A stretch of 64,000 nucleotides of DNA from Sarcocystis neurona (taxonomy: Eukaryota; Apicomplexa; Conoidasida; Eucoccidiorida; Sarcocystidae): NCBI GenBank assembly GCA_000727475.1, contig KL647288.1, positions 462,760 to 526,759 on the forward strand, read 5' to 3'. Each line of letters opens with the position of its first letter. Within the stretch, counting starts at the first letter, position 1. The position numbers and the translations under genes were made by a program. Positions 11,632-22,303 of the stretch are shown one piece after another. The notes below the pieces were generated by a model. It was not told the DNA's origin. It saw nothing but the letters and a program-made list of their open reading frames with translations, and made no database searches.

Positions 11632-13296
11632 ATGTCGTCGCTGGAGGCAACAAAGGCAGATGGATACTACTACGGGCCGGACTTTGATCCGAGGCGCCAT
11701 GGGACGCTTAATAAATATCGAGGCGTACGCCCGCCCATGGACAAGAGGAAGGGCGGGCTGCAACTCATTCGCTTTGAGATGCCGTTCAAGTGCTGGTGTA
11801 ATCGTTGCTCCCGGGTGATTGCGAAGGGCGTACGCTTCAACGCAACGAAGACTTGCACGGGCATGTACTTCTCCACGAAAATTTTGCAGTTCTCTTTTAC
11901 CTGCCCGTCCTGTAGCAATCCCCTCGCCATAGGTACTGACCCGAAGCACGCCGAGTACACCTGCGTCAAGGGACTTCGAAGAAAGGTGGAACCGCTGGAG
12001 TGTTTCCTCGAGAAGCAAACACAGAAGGAAGGGACGGAGAAGAAGTCGAAGTGGGAGACGCAGCCGGAGAAGAAGGAGAAGAAAAGAAGCAGCAGGATGT
12101 GCAGTGGAGAGCACGAGGAAGGTGATGCCGAGGGAAGAGAGCGGATGAACGATAACAGCGGAGCAGCGGTCCTGGAAGAAACGAAGAGAAGAAGAAGAAG
12201 CTCGAGCAACAGCAGCAACAACAGCAGCAGGGAAACACACAGCAGCGAGAACGTCACGTTGGGCAACAGTAGCAGCAGCAGCAAGAGTGAGGCGGAAGGA
12301 CGTAGCGACAGTAGCAGGAATCTCGAAACTCAGTCTGCTAACAGAGATGCAAGTAAGGGACGTAGTGACGCGTTGCTGCCGCAATTTTCTGCTCGTGTTG
12401 CTGTCGTTGCTGATGCTGCTGGTGCAAGTGCTGCTGGAGGGGGGGACGGCTGTGTGGAGGAAGACGCAACAGAGGAAGAGGAAGTTTTGATTTTGCCAGG
12501 TGTTGAAGAGAGAGAGCTGCTACGGCTGGATCCCATGCGGAAGCTGGCTTATTTGAGCAGTCTCGGTACCCAGCGGCGACAGCAGGTGCTGCAACGAAGC
12601 CCTTGCCAAGCTGCAGCGTCTGCAGCAGCAGCGGCGCCAGTGTCAGGAGCAGCAGCAGCCACAGCGGCGCGGGCGGCAGCCGCAGCGGCGCAGCAGCAGC
12701 GGGAGGAAGAAGAAGCAGCCTTCGAAGCGATGCTTGCGGTCTCTTATGCCCGCCACGGAGATCCGTATGCTGCTCATCAGCTGCTGCGGCAGCAGTTTCT
12801 CAAGCCGCCGGGCAGCAGCAGCAAGTCAGCGAGCAGTGCAGGGAGTCGCTTCCCAGCAGAAGCAGCAAAAGCCACTGGAAGGAGAATACACAGCCCTTCT
12901 TCTTCCTTCTCCTCTACGGAGGCTGCGACTGCTGCTGCTGGTGGTTCATCTCGGTCGGCCGCTGCTCCGCCTGCATTCGCTACTAGTGGCAGACGCACTG
13001 CTGCTGCTGCTGCGAATCCTGTTGTGACTGCCGCTGCTGCTGCTGCCGCAGAGAAGCTTGACGCTTTGCACGCGGCGGAAGAAGAAACAGCAGCCGCAGA
13101 TGCGTTGACCGCTCGGCAAGTGGGATTTCGACGAGAGAAAACACTGCTGCAGCGTTATGTGGAGAAAACACTCCGTATGAAAACTTCGTCTATCTTCAGT
13201 CACAAACCTCGAGGATCAGCTGCAGTGCACCCAGCAACGAAGAAGCAGCAACCACAGGAGGTGTTTGCAGCACTCCACATCAGGAAAAAGCAGTAG
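11632..13296 (+). CDS. YJU2B/CCDC130-type pre-mRNA splicing factor (CWC16 family)
   Basis: This 554-residue protein starts at the first ATG of its frame (11632, context GCCACGATGTCG); the open frame upstream has only a GTG. Residues 1-125 match the CWC16/YJU2 domain: a GYYYGPDFDP motif near residue 11, HGTLNKYR near 23, then LIRFEMPF, which leads into the first zinc knuckle (C56-N-R-C59). GVRFNA near 66 and the second knuckle (C91-P-S-C94) follow, then TDP near 102. The RFEMP signature and this N-terminus fit the CCDC130/YJU2B (Saf4-like) branch better than CCDC94/YJU2. Members of this family act in the nucleus with the spliceosome around the catalytic steps. Beyond residue 130 the protein is Lys/Glu-rich, then long Ala/Ser/Gln tracts, with a less biased segment (RQVGFRREKTLLQRYVEKTL) near the C-terminus. 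Family members are usually 300-400 residues, so the extra length is low-complexity. No intron is needed. The upstream region is strongly pyrimidine-rich. Confidence 0.92.
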   Translation: MSSLEATKADGYYYGPDFDPRRHGTLNKYRGVRPPMDKRKGGLQLIRFEMPFKCWCNRCSRVIAKGVRFNATKTCTGMYFSTKILQFSFTCPSCSNPLAIGTDPKHAEYTCVKGLRRKVEPLECFLEKQTQKEGTEKKSKWETQPEKKEKKRSSRMCSGEHEEGDAEGRERMNDNSGAAVLEETKRRRRSSSNSSNNSSRETHSSENVTLGNSSSSSKSEAEGRSDSSRNLETQSANRDASKGRSDALLPQFSARVAVVADAAGASAAGGGDGCVEEDATEEEEVLILPGVEERELLRLDPMRKLAYLSSLGTQRRQQVLQRSPCQAAASAAAAAPVSGAAAATAARAAAAAAQQQREEEEAAFEAMLAVSYARHGDPYAAHQLLRQQFLKPPGSSSKSASSAGSRFPAEAAKATGRRIHSPSSSFSSTEAATAAAGGSSRSAAAPPAFATSGRRTAAAAANPVVTAAAAAAAEKLDALHAAEEETAAADALTARQVGFRREKTLLQRYVEKTLRMKTSSIFSHKPRGSAAVHPATKKQQPQEVFAALHIRKKQ

Positions 13297-16200
13297 CCGA
13301 AGCAACTGCAGCAGCAGAGTATACACGTACACACGAGAAGAATAAGAAGAAGAAGCAACAGCAGCAGCAAATGAGAGCGGTGGTATGTGTCCAGGAAAAT
13401 CAGCGGTGGAAGCTTCTTTGCAGCGACATAAGGCGAAAGCAGTAGCAGCTGCAGGAGGATGGAGGGGAGACACAGAAGAAGAGCAGCAGCAGCCGGGCGC
13501 AGAGGAAGACAGGGAGGGGGAAGAAGAAGCACACGAACAAACAGGTAGAACAGGGACCGAGGTAGAGGAAAACAGAGAGGAAAATAGGTATATAGAGAAA
13601 GTGAGGGCGAATAGACGCAGGTATATGGAAGTACGTACGGGGCGATGTTCGCCACGTAATAAAAGGGGCCGCTGCAGATGCGGTTGCAGAAGTTCCTTTT
13701 CATCAAAGGCGCTGCTCGTGTCCACCACAGGCTTCGGCATCTTTCAAATCTTCACGTACATTTCGGAAGTATACAACATGCACGCTTATCAAAAGAGATA
13801 GAGACAGAGAAAGAGAGAGGGACGTGCATGTCTATACAGCTAGCCAGATGCAAGTATGCACAGACATACACGTATTAATATATAAATGTAGACGCATAAG
13901 TAAGTACATGTGCCTCCACATATATATATGGAAAGAGACAGAGCGAGAGAAAACGGATACTTACGTATCCAGAAACGCGCACGTGTATATATATACGTGT
14001 GTTTTTATAAATATATAGATAGATATACGTAGACATGCCTGCACATATACATTTACACGGGGTGAAAAGAGAAACACGCATATATATGTGTGTATCCGTA
14101 TCTGTACTTGTGTAGGTAGACACGCACGCGTATATATCTCCATGTGGAGAGGGGGAGAAAAAAAGAAATATTTCTCTATTACATCTACATACACGTATAC
14201 AGATAGACGGCTCTAGGTAAGCACGCGTGCCGGTGTTGCCGGGAGATCTTTCGATCCCTAGCATAGCACCCCCGCTCTCCCTCAATACACATATCCATAT
14301 ATGTAAACACATATATATATAGACGCACGTATATGCAAGTACGTACGTACGCGAATATGTTCGGATTTAGAGAGTATATTTTTAGCTGTATATGTGCGTA
14401 GGGAGGGGGAAGAATAAGTTACGCCAGCACTACGTGTGTATATATATATGTATATGTACATGGCGCCTGAGTTTTTCGTCTCTCTCTATCTCTCCTTTTT
14501 ACGGTTAATTTCTCCGGCTGGTCACCGAAGAGCCAGTGCACTGCGTCTGTATAGAGAGAAGTCTACGTGTGGATATACATATATGCGTGTGAGTGTGTAT
14601 ATGTATTAGAATAGGCCCGTAGTGGTGCATACGCAGTAGACATACATAGATAAAGGAGGTTCTCTTTTGTTGATGTTTCTCTTCTGTAACGTGCAATAAC
14701 TGCACTTCTTGAGACGGTCCATCCTTATATATATATATATATATATGCATGTGTACATGCGGACGTGGACGTTGAGAGGTGTTCGCGTGCTTGTGGGCAC
14801 GTGCAGAGTAGTCGCCAGCAGGTGCTGGCTGCCATAAGCAGGTGCGAGTGTGTTTCCAGAGGGTAGGCAGGTGTGTTCTTTTTTATTACCACTACTGAAG
14901 GGTGTATGTACCTTCGGTGTGTACGTCTACATATATATATACATATATATGTATGGCGTGTACGTCTGTGTGTGGTAATGTGGGTACGTTGACTACGTAT
15001 ATACATAAATATACCTTTACACAGAGAGAAAGAGAGAGGTAGACGCAGCGTGCGTGCGCGTCTCTACACTATACGCGTGCGTGTGTTTTCCATTTAGGAA
15101 CACACACGTGAGTCTGACCGGTGTCTATCGTAGGCACACAAGTTTCTCCATTTTTGTGTGTGGCAGCAACGTGTGCGACACTGGGGTCTGTGCTGCACTC
15201 TTGGTCACTTATATGCGCTTGCAACATCGCCACATGCTGGCAGGGGGGACGAGAAACCATATTCGCCTGTTGAGGCACCGGGGGGAGCTTCACAGCTGTC
15301 GGCACCGCCGCTCGGTACCTCTCCACACGACGTTTCCAGCGACGACCTGCGCCTGCAAAAGCGGGATGAGAACTGCATGCGCTGGGCTGCAGATCGCGTG
15401 GGTCGGCGGCTTACCGACCTGCATCCCGATAGCCGTCCCTGAGTAATACTTTTTTTCTCTAGAGCACGGAATGGGAAGTCGCCTCGGCAACTCTCCCCAG
15501 CCTCCCGGGCTCGCACATATACACAGCAACTGCTACTGTGGAGGCAGGACCCCAGACATAGGCACAAGGATGACCACACACTTCAAACCAGTCGCTGCAT
15601 GCGGTTTCTGTCTTCCCCGAGTCGCTAATGCGCTTGCCACCGGAACTAATAACGCTGCAGCAGCAGCTTTCTTACCTTGTTGTCTTCAAAGGGTAGCAGC
15701 GTTCGTGTACGGCGCCCGTGAAGAGTCTGCGCCTCGGCGCACATGAATAGAACAAGACATTATTTGTTAGCGCAGAAGATGCTGCAGCACGCCTGTCGAC
15801 CTCTGCGTTGCGGCGAAGGCAGGCACTGTAGCCGCATGTGTCTGAAGCGGTGCACATACACAGGTACATATTTCGTTTATTCGTGGAGAACAACGTCTCG
15901 CTGTTTTCCTCGTCCCTGTGCGAGGAGAGGTGTAGAAAGCGAGTGAGACTCTGCAAGTGCTTGTGGACGCGGCGCACTCGTTGGCGCGACAAGTGCGGTC
16001 TGCGTTTCTTGCACTGCATGCGACATCACCACACAGTGAGAAGATTTCTCGCAGGCCGACTCGTGATTCTCCGTCTGTTCAACTGCGAGGATTGCAACGC
16101 TGCCACGAACATTGATTTCCCTCACCTCCTCAACGCGGAACACGCGTCCCCGGATAAACCCACCCGATTAGATCCTTTGTATATGTGTATCAATGTTTAC

Positions 16201-18879
16201 AGATTACGTATGTATGCGCGTGGGTGTTGAACACACTAATCCACTTGTCCACGCTTGTGAGTCTAGGTGGTCCCTGATTAAGTGTAGAGTGAATGCGTAG
16301 CTGCTCGACGTGTGTTTCGCGGTTCGAACACCCATGTGAACGCACTTCGATGAGCGACTGCGCATGCGTCTCTCTCCGCACGAACACATGTATGTTGAAG
16401 TCGGCACTGGGATTTCGCTTGGGCAGTAAAACACAACATTAGGGCGTCGCTAGTGCATGCATGCTTCACTGTTTCTATCTGCAAAGTGGTAGGCGCCGAA
16501 GACCAACTGCTGCATCGCTTCCTGTTCGGGAAAGGCAGGGGGCGCGCGCGTTCTGGTCACTTGAGCACCTAGCGATTTCACGCAGAAAAAGGACTGACTG
16601 GCTTGGGAAGCAAACATGCAAAGAGACTGGTTTCTTCTTTGAAGGGGACCAAATAAGTGAAGAGAGTGGCTGTTTCCCCTACTAGGGAAGCACGCACGCG
16701 AGGAGACTGGCTGTCTCTTGTCAAAAAGCAAATGTGCACTTCCCCTCTTCCTTAAGCACCGTTCAGCACACAGCGTCCTCGTGAAACTCTTGCTACAGCT
16801 CCTCTGCACAGACGTTCATCGCATACGCTGCAGAAAAACACCTGTTTAGAAGGAAGTCGCACGCGTTTTATTTCCCACCCCGCTGACGAAACAACAACGT
16901 GTTGCGGTGTCATGCACGCATGTGAAACATTTTCTCTCCTGATGGCCCGCGAGGCTCTTCACAACTCGTAGAAGTCCCCGGCGGACGACGTCGACCTCCG
17001 CAGGTTCTCGCTGCCTCATGCATACACGTCGCGTTGTTTGTCTGTGTCTGTGTTTGCGAGTGTGTGTGTGCGCGCGTGTGTTCCCTGCGGACCCTTCTGC
17101 GAAAGTGCTACACAAACGTAACTCTTCTGCGTGCGCTCCTCCACGTGCACGTCGGCGGGTCTCTGCGCATATATATGTACATACTAAAGCGTGTATACGT
17201 GTCTGCTCCGCGGGTCTGTATATGTGTGCTTAAGCATGCAGAAATGTTCTCTGTCCCAACCTATATATATATATATATGCGTATATATATGCATGTATGT
17301 CTACGTCCAGAAAACACTCGGCTGCCTACATTCGTTTGTGTGTGTTTATATGCATATATATCCGTATCCGTATATCTGTAACCGTCCGTCTCTCTCTCTA
17401 CGTGTATGCATATATGTATTGAGAGAGAGAGAGAGAAAGACAACTGGCTGTCTCGCGCGTGTGAATCATGTATCCGTCAGCCTAAACATGTGCAATATAT
17501 ACATTTGTCTCTGTGTATATAAGTGTGGCGGTAATTATATAGGTGTGTGGAGATAGAGAGAGCGAGGCAGGACAACTGGCTACTTCATTGGTATGACTGA
17601 CGTCCACATCAACCTACACGTACGTGGCTGGCTGCTTTCCTTTTGCCTCGGAAGCAACTGCCTGCACTGCTGCGTCACATCTGTGGTAGTAGACAAGCGT
17701 GCAGGTAGCTGCGGATGCGGAGGCCTACGTACTCAAGCAGACAAGAGACACGGCAGTACCGCAGAAGTAGCCGGTTCTCCTGCGGCCGGGCGAGGCAAGT
17801 ATCGACCTTCGTCTGCCACTGCTGCTCTGCAGGTGGTGTTGCTGCTCTGCTTTTGTGTTGCTGTTGTCTTCTGGGAGCGCTACTGCTGCTGCCACCCCAC
17901 AGCTGCTGCTACTAGTGCTCTGCTGCTGTTGTAACAGCGCTGCTACTATTACTCTGCTGCTGCTGCTGGAACTACTTTTCTACTGCCACTCCGCTTTCCT
18001 GGTGGTGCCACCCCGCTGGTAATGCCCTCCTTTGCTGCTAGTCTCCATTAGGGGCACTGTTGCTGTTGCTGCGGACGGCGTTCCGTTCCCACTTCAAGCT
18101 TGCCCTGCAGCTATCGCTGCTGCAACTGCCGGAGAAGAACAGAAGGCGGCACAAGAGGTGCAGAAGAAAAAACCGGAAATTACAAGCGTCCTTCCTCCGT
18201 CTTAACTCTTTATTTGCAGTTAATAGGATCTTCCGCTCTGCACATCTGCCGGTCAGATGTATGTGCACATTTACATATATATATATATATATATGTGTAG
18301 ACAAGTATATATATTTGTTCACGCGCATAATTACGCAGGGGCAGATATATACGTATACGTAGGTTTTGGTACACGCGTATATGTCACTTTTGCCTGAGTG
18401 GGGGTTTCTGCTGCTGCTGCTGCGGAGGATACTGTTGCTGCTCGTTAAGCGACTGCTTTTGCTGTGGTTCTCCGCCCCTTTTCCTATCGAGGACATTTCG
18501 TAAGGCACTTTCCTGTTGCTCTCTCCACCTGGGGCTGCCGAACCAGCTGCTACTACGAATTCCTCTGCTGCACAGTACGCTGCTGCCGCTGCTGCAGCTC
18601 CCGCACCTCCTTGAAGCCTTGCTCGGTCTCTACTTCGATGATGGGGCTGCGAAGTGCAGTCGTACCAGTGCCGTTGCTGTTGGGTGCAGTGCTGCTGCTT
18701 GGTGCAGTTTTGTACGTGCATCTGATGCTAGAATTGCTGCTGCGCTGCTCACTTTGTTGCTGCTGTGAATCGTCCTCCTGTTGCTGCTCACGACGTGTGC
18801 CTCTGCTACCCGAGGCGACGTTTCCCGCAACCGCAGTAGCAGTAAGAAAAAAACTGTAGGACTTGCCGCTGCGGCGTCT
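13297..18879. other. Interval without a supported gene
   Basis: Directly after the YJU2B-like stop there is about 500 bp of CAG/AGA-rich sequence (probable 3' UTR; a 138-codon frame from 13385 is not convincing). From 13.8 to 15.0 kb there are TATA/GTAT microsatellites. From 15.0 to 17.2 kb the sequence is mostly unique, including an 80-bp diverged duplication near 16.6 kb; a Cys-rich open frame at 15838-16230 begins at GTG and has no recognised domain. A CTG-rich patch lies at 17.8-18.1 kb and another at 18.4-18.85 kb, immediately downstream of the minus-strand SUN gene and probably its 3' UTR. Confidence 0.55.
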
Positions 18880-21639
18880 CTACTGGGAGATACCACAGCC
18901 AAAAACCTTAAGTCTGTAGAGCTGCGTGTGTTGTTGACCGCTGTAATTTGAATGAAAGACGAACTTCACTTTTCTGCTGATGACGCACTGGCGGTCTGCA
19001 AAACTGCATGCACGACATTCTGCTGCTGTCGTGCGTGCTGTCTCAGTTGCTGCACGCTCCATTTCTGTTGCTTCTTTGCTGCCCTCCTGCCAGCACTCCG
19101 CAAGGGAAGACAGCGGGACAGCAGGAGCGGCCGCAGAAGCAGCAGCAACAGCAGAACTAGCAGCAACTACAGCAGAAGTGACAGCAGCACTTGCAGGAAC
19201 GGGACCGCCAGCAGCAGCACGGGCGACATGAGGAGGAGGGACAATGCCAGTGACCGTCGCAGCAGCAGCATTTCCTTCTGCATCTGTTTTAACGCGTCGC
19301 TGCCCCTGTTCGGGCAGAGAAGAAAGCATGTACAGTTGAGATTTGCTGCCTGGAGTGCAGGGGAACCTGAAAGTTCCCATGTGTATCCACCGAAACCCTT
19401 CTTTGTCTTCGGTTCCCCTCTCTTCAGAGAAAAGGGCATTATTTGTCTTCTCAACAAAGTGACTGTCTTCTTTGTAGCCGCGGAAGGCAGGCGGGTTTTT
19501 GTTGCTGCTACTCCTCGTCTTCTCTGCTGCAGCGCCATTAGCGTTACTGCTGTCTGCAGCATTCTTCTCCTGGTGACCCCTGGTCCCGCTGGCTGCCCCC
19601 ACTGCGCCAACATGACCGCCGCTACCCTCTTCAGAAACGGGGCCTTCTGGTGCTGCTTCTGGAATTTCAATTTCTTGTGCTGCTGTTGTTGCAGACCCTC
19701 CTGCAGCGACAGCTGCACTTCTTGCATGTACCCCTGACGAAGTTTGTGCGCTTCCGTCGACCGCTGCTGCCGCGGCGCCGCCCCTTGCAGGTGTCGCATA
19801 TTCTTTTGCTGCTGCTGGTGGTAGTATTCCTGCGTGGTCTGCTCCTGCTGGTGCTGCTGCGTGGTGCCCTCCCGTCTCTGCGGCGCACTGTTCTCCTTCT
19901 GTTGCTGCTGCTGCGTGTTCTCTTGCTGTTTCTGCTGCGTGATCGTTTGCAGCCGCAGCTGTTGCATTTTCGGCTGCTGTGAGGTGTCTCCCTGCTGCTG
20001 CGTATCCTGTTGCTGCTGCGTCTCCTGCTGTTCCGGCTGTCTCAACTCCAGCTCCCCTTCCTGTGGCAGCGTGCTCTGATGCTGGCGGTGGTGGACCCAC
20101 TGCTGCAGGAGCTGACGAAGCTTCACCCATTTGCAAGAAAGCAACAAATCCGTTCAACAGCCGACGGAGGTGTGAAAAAGTGTCTGCGACCTGCCGCTCT
20201 CCTTCGTTTCTTGACGCCACTCTTTGCTCTGCCGACCGGTCCCGCTGCTTTGCCGCTGTTGTTGCTCGACGCTGTGCTTCTTGCGCCTCTTCAGCTGCAT
20301 GCGCAGTACCAGCTTTTCGTGCTGCCTCTGGTAGCACAGCAGCAGCCGATGCGAAAACTGCTTCTGAGTCTGCGTTTGCCGCTACGGAAGTGCTGACAGT
20401 CTCATCAGCAGTAGTAGATATGCCGGCAGCCGCTGCAGCAGTGTGTGTCGTTCCACAAGTAAAGCTTTGGGAACTCCAGGCGTACACAGAGAAGTCCTGA
20501 GGGTCATAGGCGCATGCGGTAGTCTGTGGTGCTGCAGCGGCAGCCGCGTGCCTCCTCTCTATGCTGACCGCAGCCAGCGCCACTGGCCGTGATAATTCGA
20601 TGGTAACCTGTCCTCTACTGCTGGAGAAGTAGAAGTGTTTATCTACGTCTTCCGCTCGACTTTCTACCAGCAGCACGGCAGGATTGTTTGTATAGTCGTA
20701 AATAGGGAAGTAGTGGCGCCAGGACATCGGCCCGCCTCCACCTTTCGTAGAAGCCTCTGCCGCTGCCAATGCATGTGCGCTTGCTGCTGCTGCGCCTGCT
20801 GCGTCTTCTTGGACGGGATACGGCTGCGTTCTCGCTTCGCCCGTCCACCAGCGAAACGGCAGCTCCAGGCTTTCGAGCAGGAAAGCGGTAAACCGGCTCC
20901 ACGTGCTGCTGATGAAGTTGAGGCTGCTGTCAACCATACTCATCAAGCTGCTGCTACTGCTGCTGTCCACGCTGCCGCGGCTGTTGCTTCTCTCCCGTGT
21001 CCGCAGATTCTCGCTAGTGTTGCTCTTACCGATGCGGGGGTCACGCAAGTGAGAAGCGGGCTGCAACGTGTGGTTCTGCTGCTGCTGTTGCTGTTCGTGC
21101 TGCTGCTGCTGCTGCCAATGCTGCAACACATACGGAGGCATCATTAGCGATGCAACTGCCTCTAGTTGACGCGCTAGCCAAGCAGCAGCTGTAGAGGGCG
21201 CTCCCGTCGTTTCTGCGTCTACAATGCGGGCGCCGCGAGAGGCAGAGCCCCAGTTTGTGGTACTAGGCGCCAGCACCCATTCGGCTGCTGCGTCACCCCA
21301 CAGAGCAGCAGCAATTTTCTTTAGTGCTGTACATGGAAGCTGCCACAGGGCTGTTCGAAGCTGCAGCAGCGGTGAGGAAAGCACCTCCCCGAGAACGGAA
21401 GCATCAGCACGCCGAACTGGCAGCGACGAGGTAGAAACAGATGTTGTTGCAGAGGCAGACACATTAGAGGGGAAAGACGAGACAACAGCGGAGCAACCGT
21501 TCGTTAGAGAAGGAGCAACCGCTGGAGGAACAGGAGGAATAGCCAACGGAGAGAAAGTAGAAGAAATAAGACCAGCTAGGAACGAATAATTCCAGGTCCC
21601 ATCAATGGGTAAAATTGTATCCCTGGGCGCTCCACGCCG
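18880..21639 (-). CDS. SUN-domain protein (Sad1/UNC-84 family), large 3' exon
   Basis: SUN proteins sit in the inner nuclear membrane and bind KASH partners to tether the nucleus or spindle pole. This exon encodes about 919 residues. The SUN elements appear in family order: a first strand (GARIVDAETTG) near codons 142-152 (counting from 21657); NNPAVLL then HFYFSSSRGQVTIELSRPVALAAVSIE near 324-367; DPQDFSVYAW near 385-394; WIHMGTFRFP near 753; and the last strands KVKFVFHSNYSGQQ..QLYRLKVFG near 896-921. The stop follows four codons later, as expected for a C-terminal SUN domain. Low-complexity Gln, Ser and Ala blocks of about 130, 350 and 110 residues separate these pieces. The exon has no suitable early ATG: the nominal start at 21657 is TTG, and the first Met is about 172 codons in, inside the domain. 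A strong acceptor (TAACTTTTCTGCAG) ends at 21640, so the exon begins at 21639 in phase 0 and an upstream exon must supply the start and membrane segment. Confidence 0.85.
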   Translation of the reverse strand, partial: RRGAPRDTILPIDGTWNYSFLAGLISSTFSPLAIPPVPPAVAPSLTNGCSAVVSSFPSNVSASATTSVSTSSLPVRRADASVLGEVLSSPLLQLRTALWQLPCTALKKIAAALWGDAAAEWVLAPSTTNWGSASRGARIVDAETTGAPSTAAAWLARQLEAVASLMMPPYVLQHWQQQQQHEQQQQQQNHTLQPASHLRDPRIGKSNTSENLRTRERSNSRGSVDSSSSSSLMSMVDSSLNFISSTWSRFTAFLLESLELPFRWWTGEARTQPYPVQEDAAGAAAASAHALAAAEASTKGGGGPMSWRHYFPIYDYTNNPAVLLVESRAEDVDKHFYFSSSRGQVTIELSRPVALAAVSIERRHAAAAAAPQTTACAYDPQDFSVYAWSSQSFTCGTTHTAAAAAGISTTADETVSTSVAANADSEAVFASAAAVLPEAARKAGTAHAAEEAQEAQRRATTAAKQRDRSAEQRVASRNEGERQVADTFSHLRRLLNGFVAFLQMGEASSAPAAVGPPPPASEHAATGRGAGVETAGTAGDAAATGYAAAGRHLTAAENATAAAANDHAAETAREHAAAATEGEQCAAETGGHHAAAPAGADHAGILPPAAAKEYATPARGGAAAAAVDGSAQTSSGVHARSAAVAAGGSATTAAQEIEIPEAAPEGPVSEEGSGGHVGAVGAASGTRGHQEKNAADSSNANGAAAEKTRSSSNKNPPAFRGYKEDSHFVEKTNNALFSEERGTEDKEGFRWIHMGTFRFPCTPGSKSQLYMLSSLPEQGQRRVKTDAEGNAAAATVTGIVPPPHVARAAAGGPVPASAAVTSAVVAASSAVAAASAAAPAVPLSSLAECWQEGSKEATEMERAATETARTTAAECRACSFADRQCVISRKVKFVFHSNYSGQQHTQLYRLKVFGCGISQ

Positions 21640-22144
21640 CTGCAGAAAAGTTAACAAGCAGACGATCTACGCTACTACTCCACACCAGAAGCTTTCTGTA
21701 CGCCGCTCTTAGGCTGTATATCTACTTCATACGCATAAGTGTGTAGGCCTTCCTTGCAGGCACACGGAGACAAGGAAAGGGTCGGGCTAGTCCACACTTT
21801 TTTTTAGACTCAGCAGTACAAGGATGCACGTATGTCGGTACACACACGAAAGTGCACGTAGCGATACACGTGCATAACAAAGTAAGGCTGACGCGGTTGC
21901 AGATGAGACGGAGATTGCAGAGAAAAGTGGAGAGAAGATGCTGCCGTCATTGTCGGGCAGCTTTTTGCTCCAGCGCCAACAGATCAACGCGCAAAACAGC
22001 GGCCGCCCGCTGCCCGACACAGTTCAATTACACGTGTATGTCGACAGACATAAAGGTATCTACGTGTAGATATCTTGAAAGAGAGAGAGACAGAGAGACA
22101 GACCTGTCACCAAATCAAGTTCCACAGGCGAAAACTACACTTAC

Positions 22145-22303
22145 TGGCATGCTGAAGTGTGCATGTTTTTGCACAGCCCATCTCTGTACTACGCGCGTGT
22201 ACGGATCACAAAGAGACGATTGTTTGTATTGATGTGTAGGTGTGCGTGTCACTACATACGTATAAATATGTTTATAAATATATATATTTACGCATCCACA
22301 CAT
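22145..22303 (-). CDS. Candidate first exon of the SUN-domain gene
   Basis: On the minus strand a consensus donor (CCA|GTAAGTG) has its GT at 22144-22143. It is preceded by a frame open from an ATG at 22303, with a second ATG at 22150, two codons before the donor. The junction is phase 0, matching the phase-0 acceptor at 21640 and implying an intron of 505 nt. The longer version encodes about 53 residues, partly from AT-rich repeat; the shorter contributes only Met-Pro. Neither contains an obvious transmembrane helix. A different first exon remains possible, for example one using an ATG near 21950. Confidence 0.3.

Noticed and set aside
11199..12384. Long minus-strand frames opposite the YJU2B-like gene
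   Set aside because: They are antisense shadows; the plus strand encodes the conserved CWC16 domain.
15838..16230. Cys-rich 130-codon frame that might be a zinc-binding protein
   Set aside because: It begins at GTG, the cysteine spacing fits no finger family I know, and flanking splice signals are weak.
16300..16340. GGTTCGAAC string resembling a tRNA T-loop
   Set aside because: The flanking bases do not form a five-pair stem and no acceptor, D or anticodon arm can be drawn around it.
19167..20147. Gln-rich 326-codon minus-strand frame inside the SUN gene
   Set aside because: It is a shadow of the SUN frame, which carries the conserved strands.
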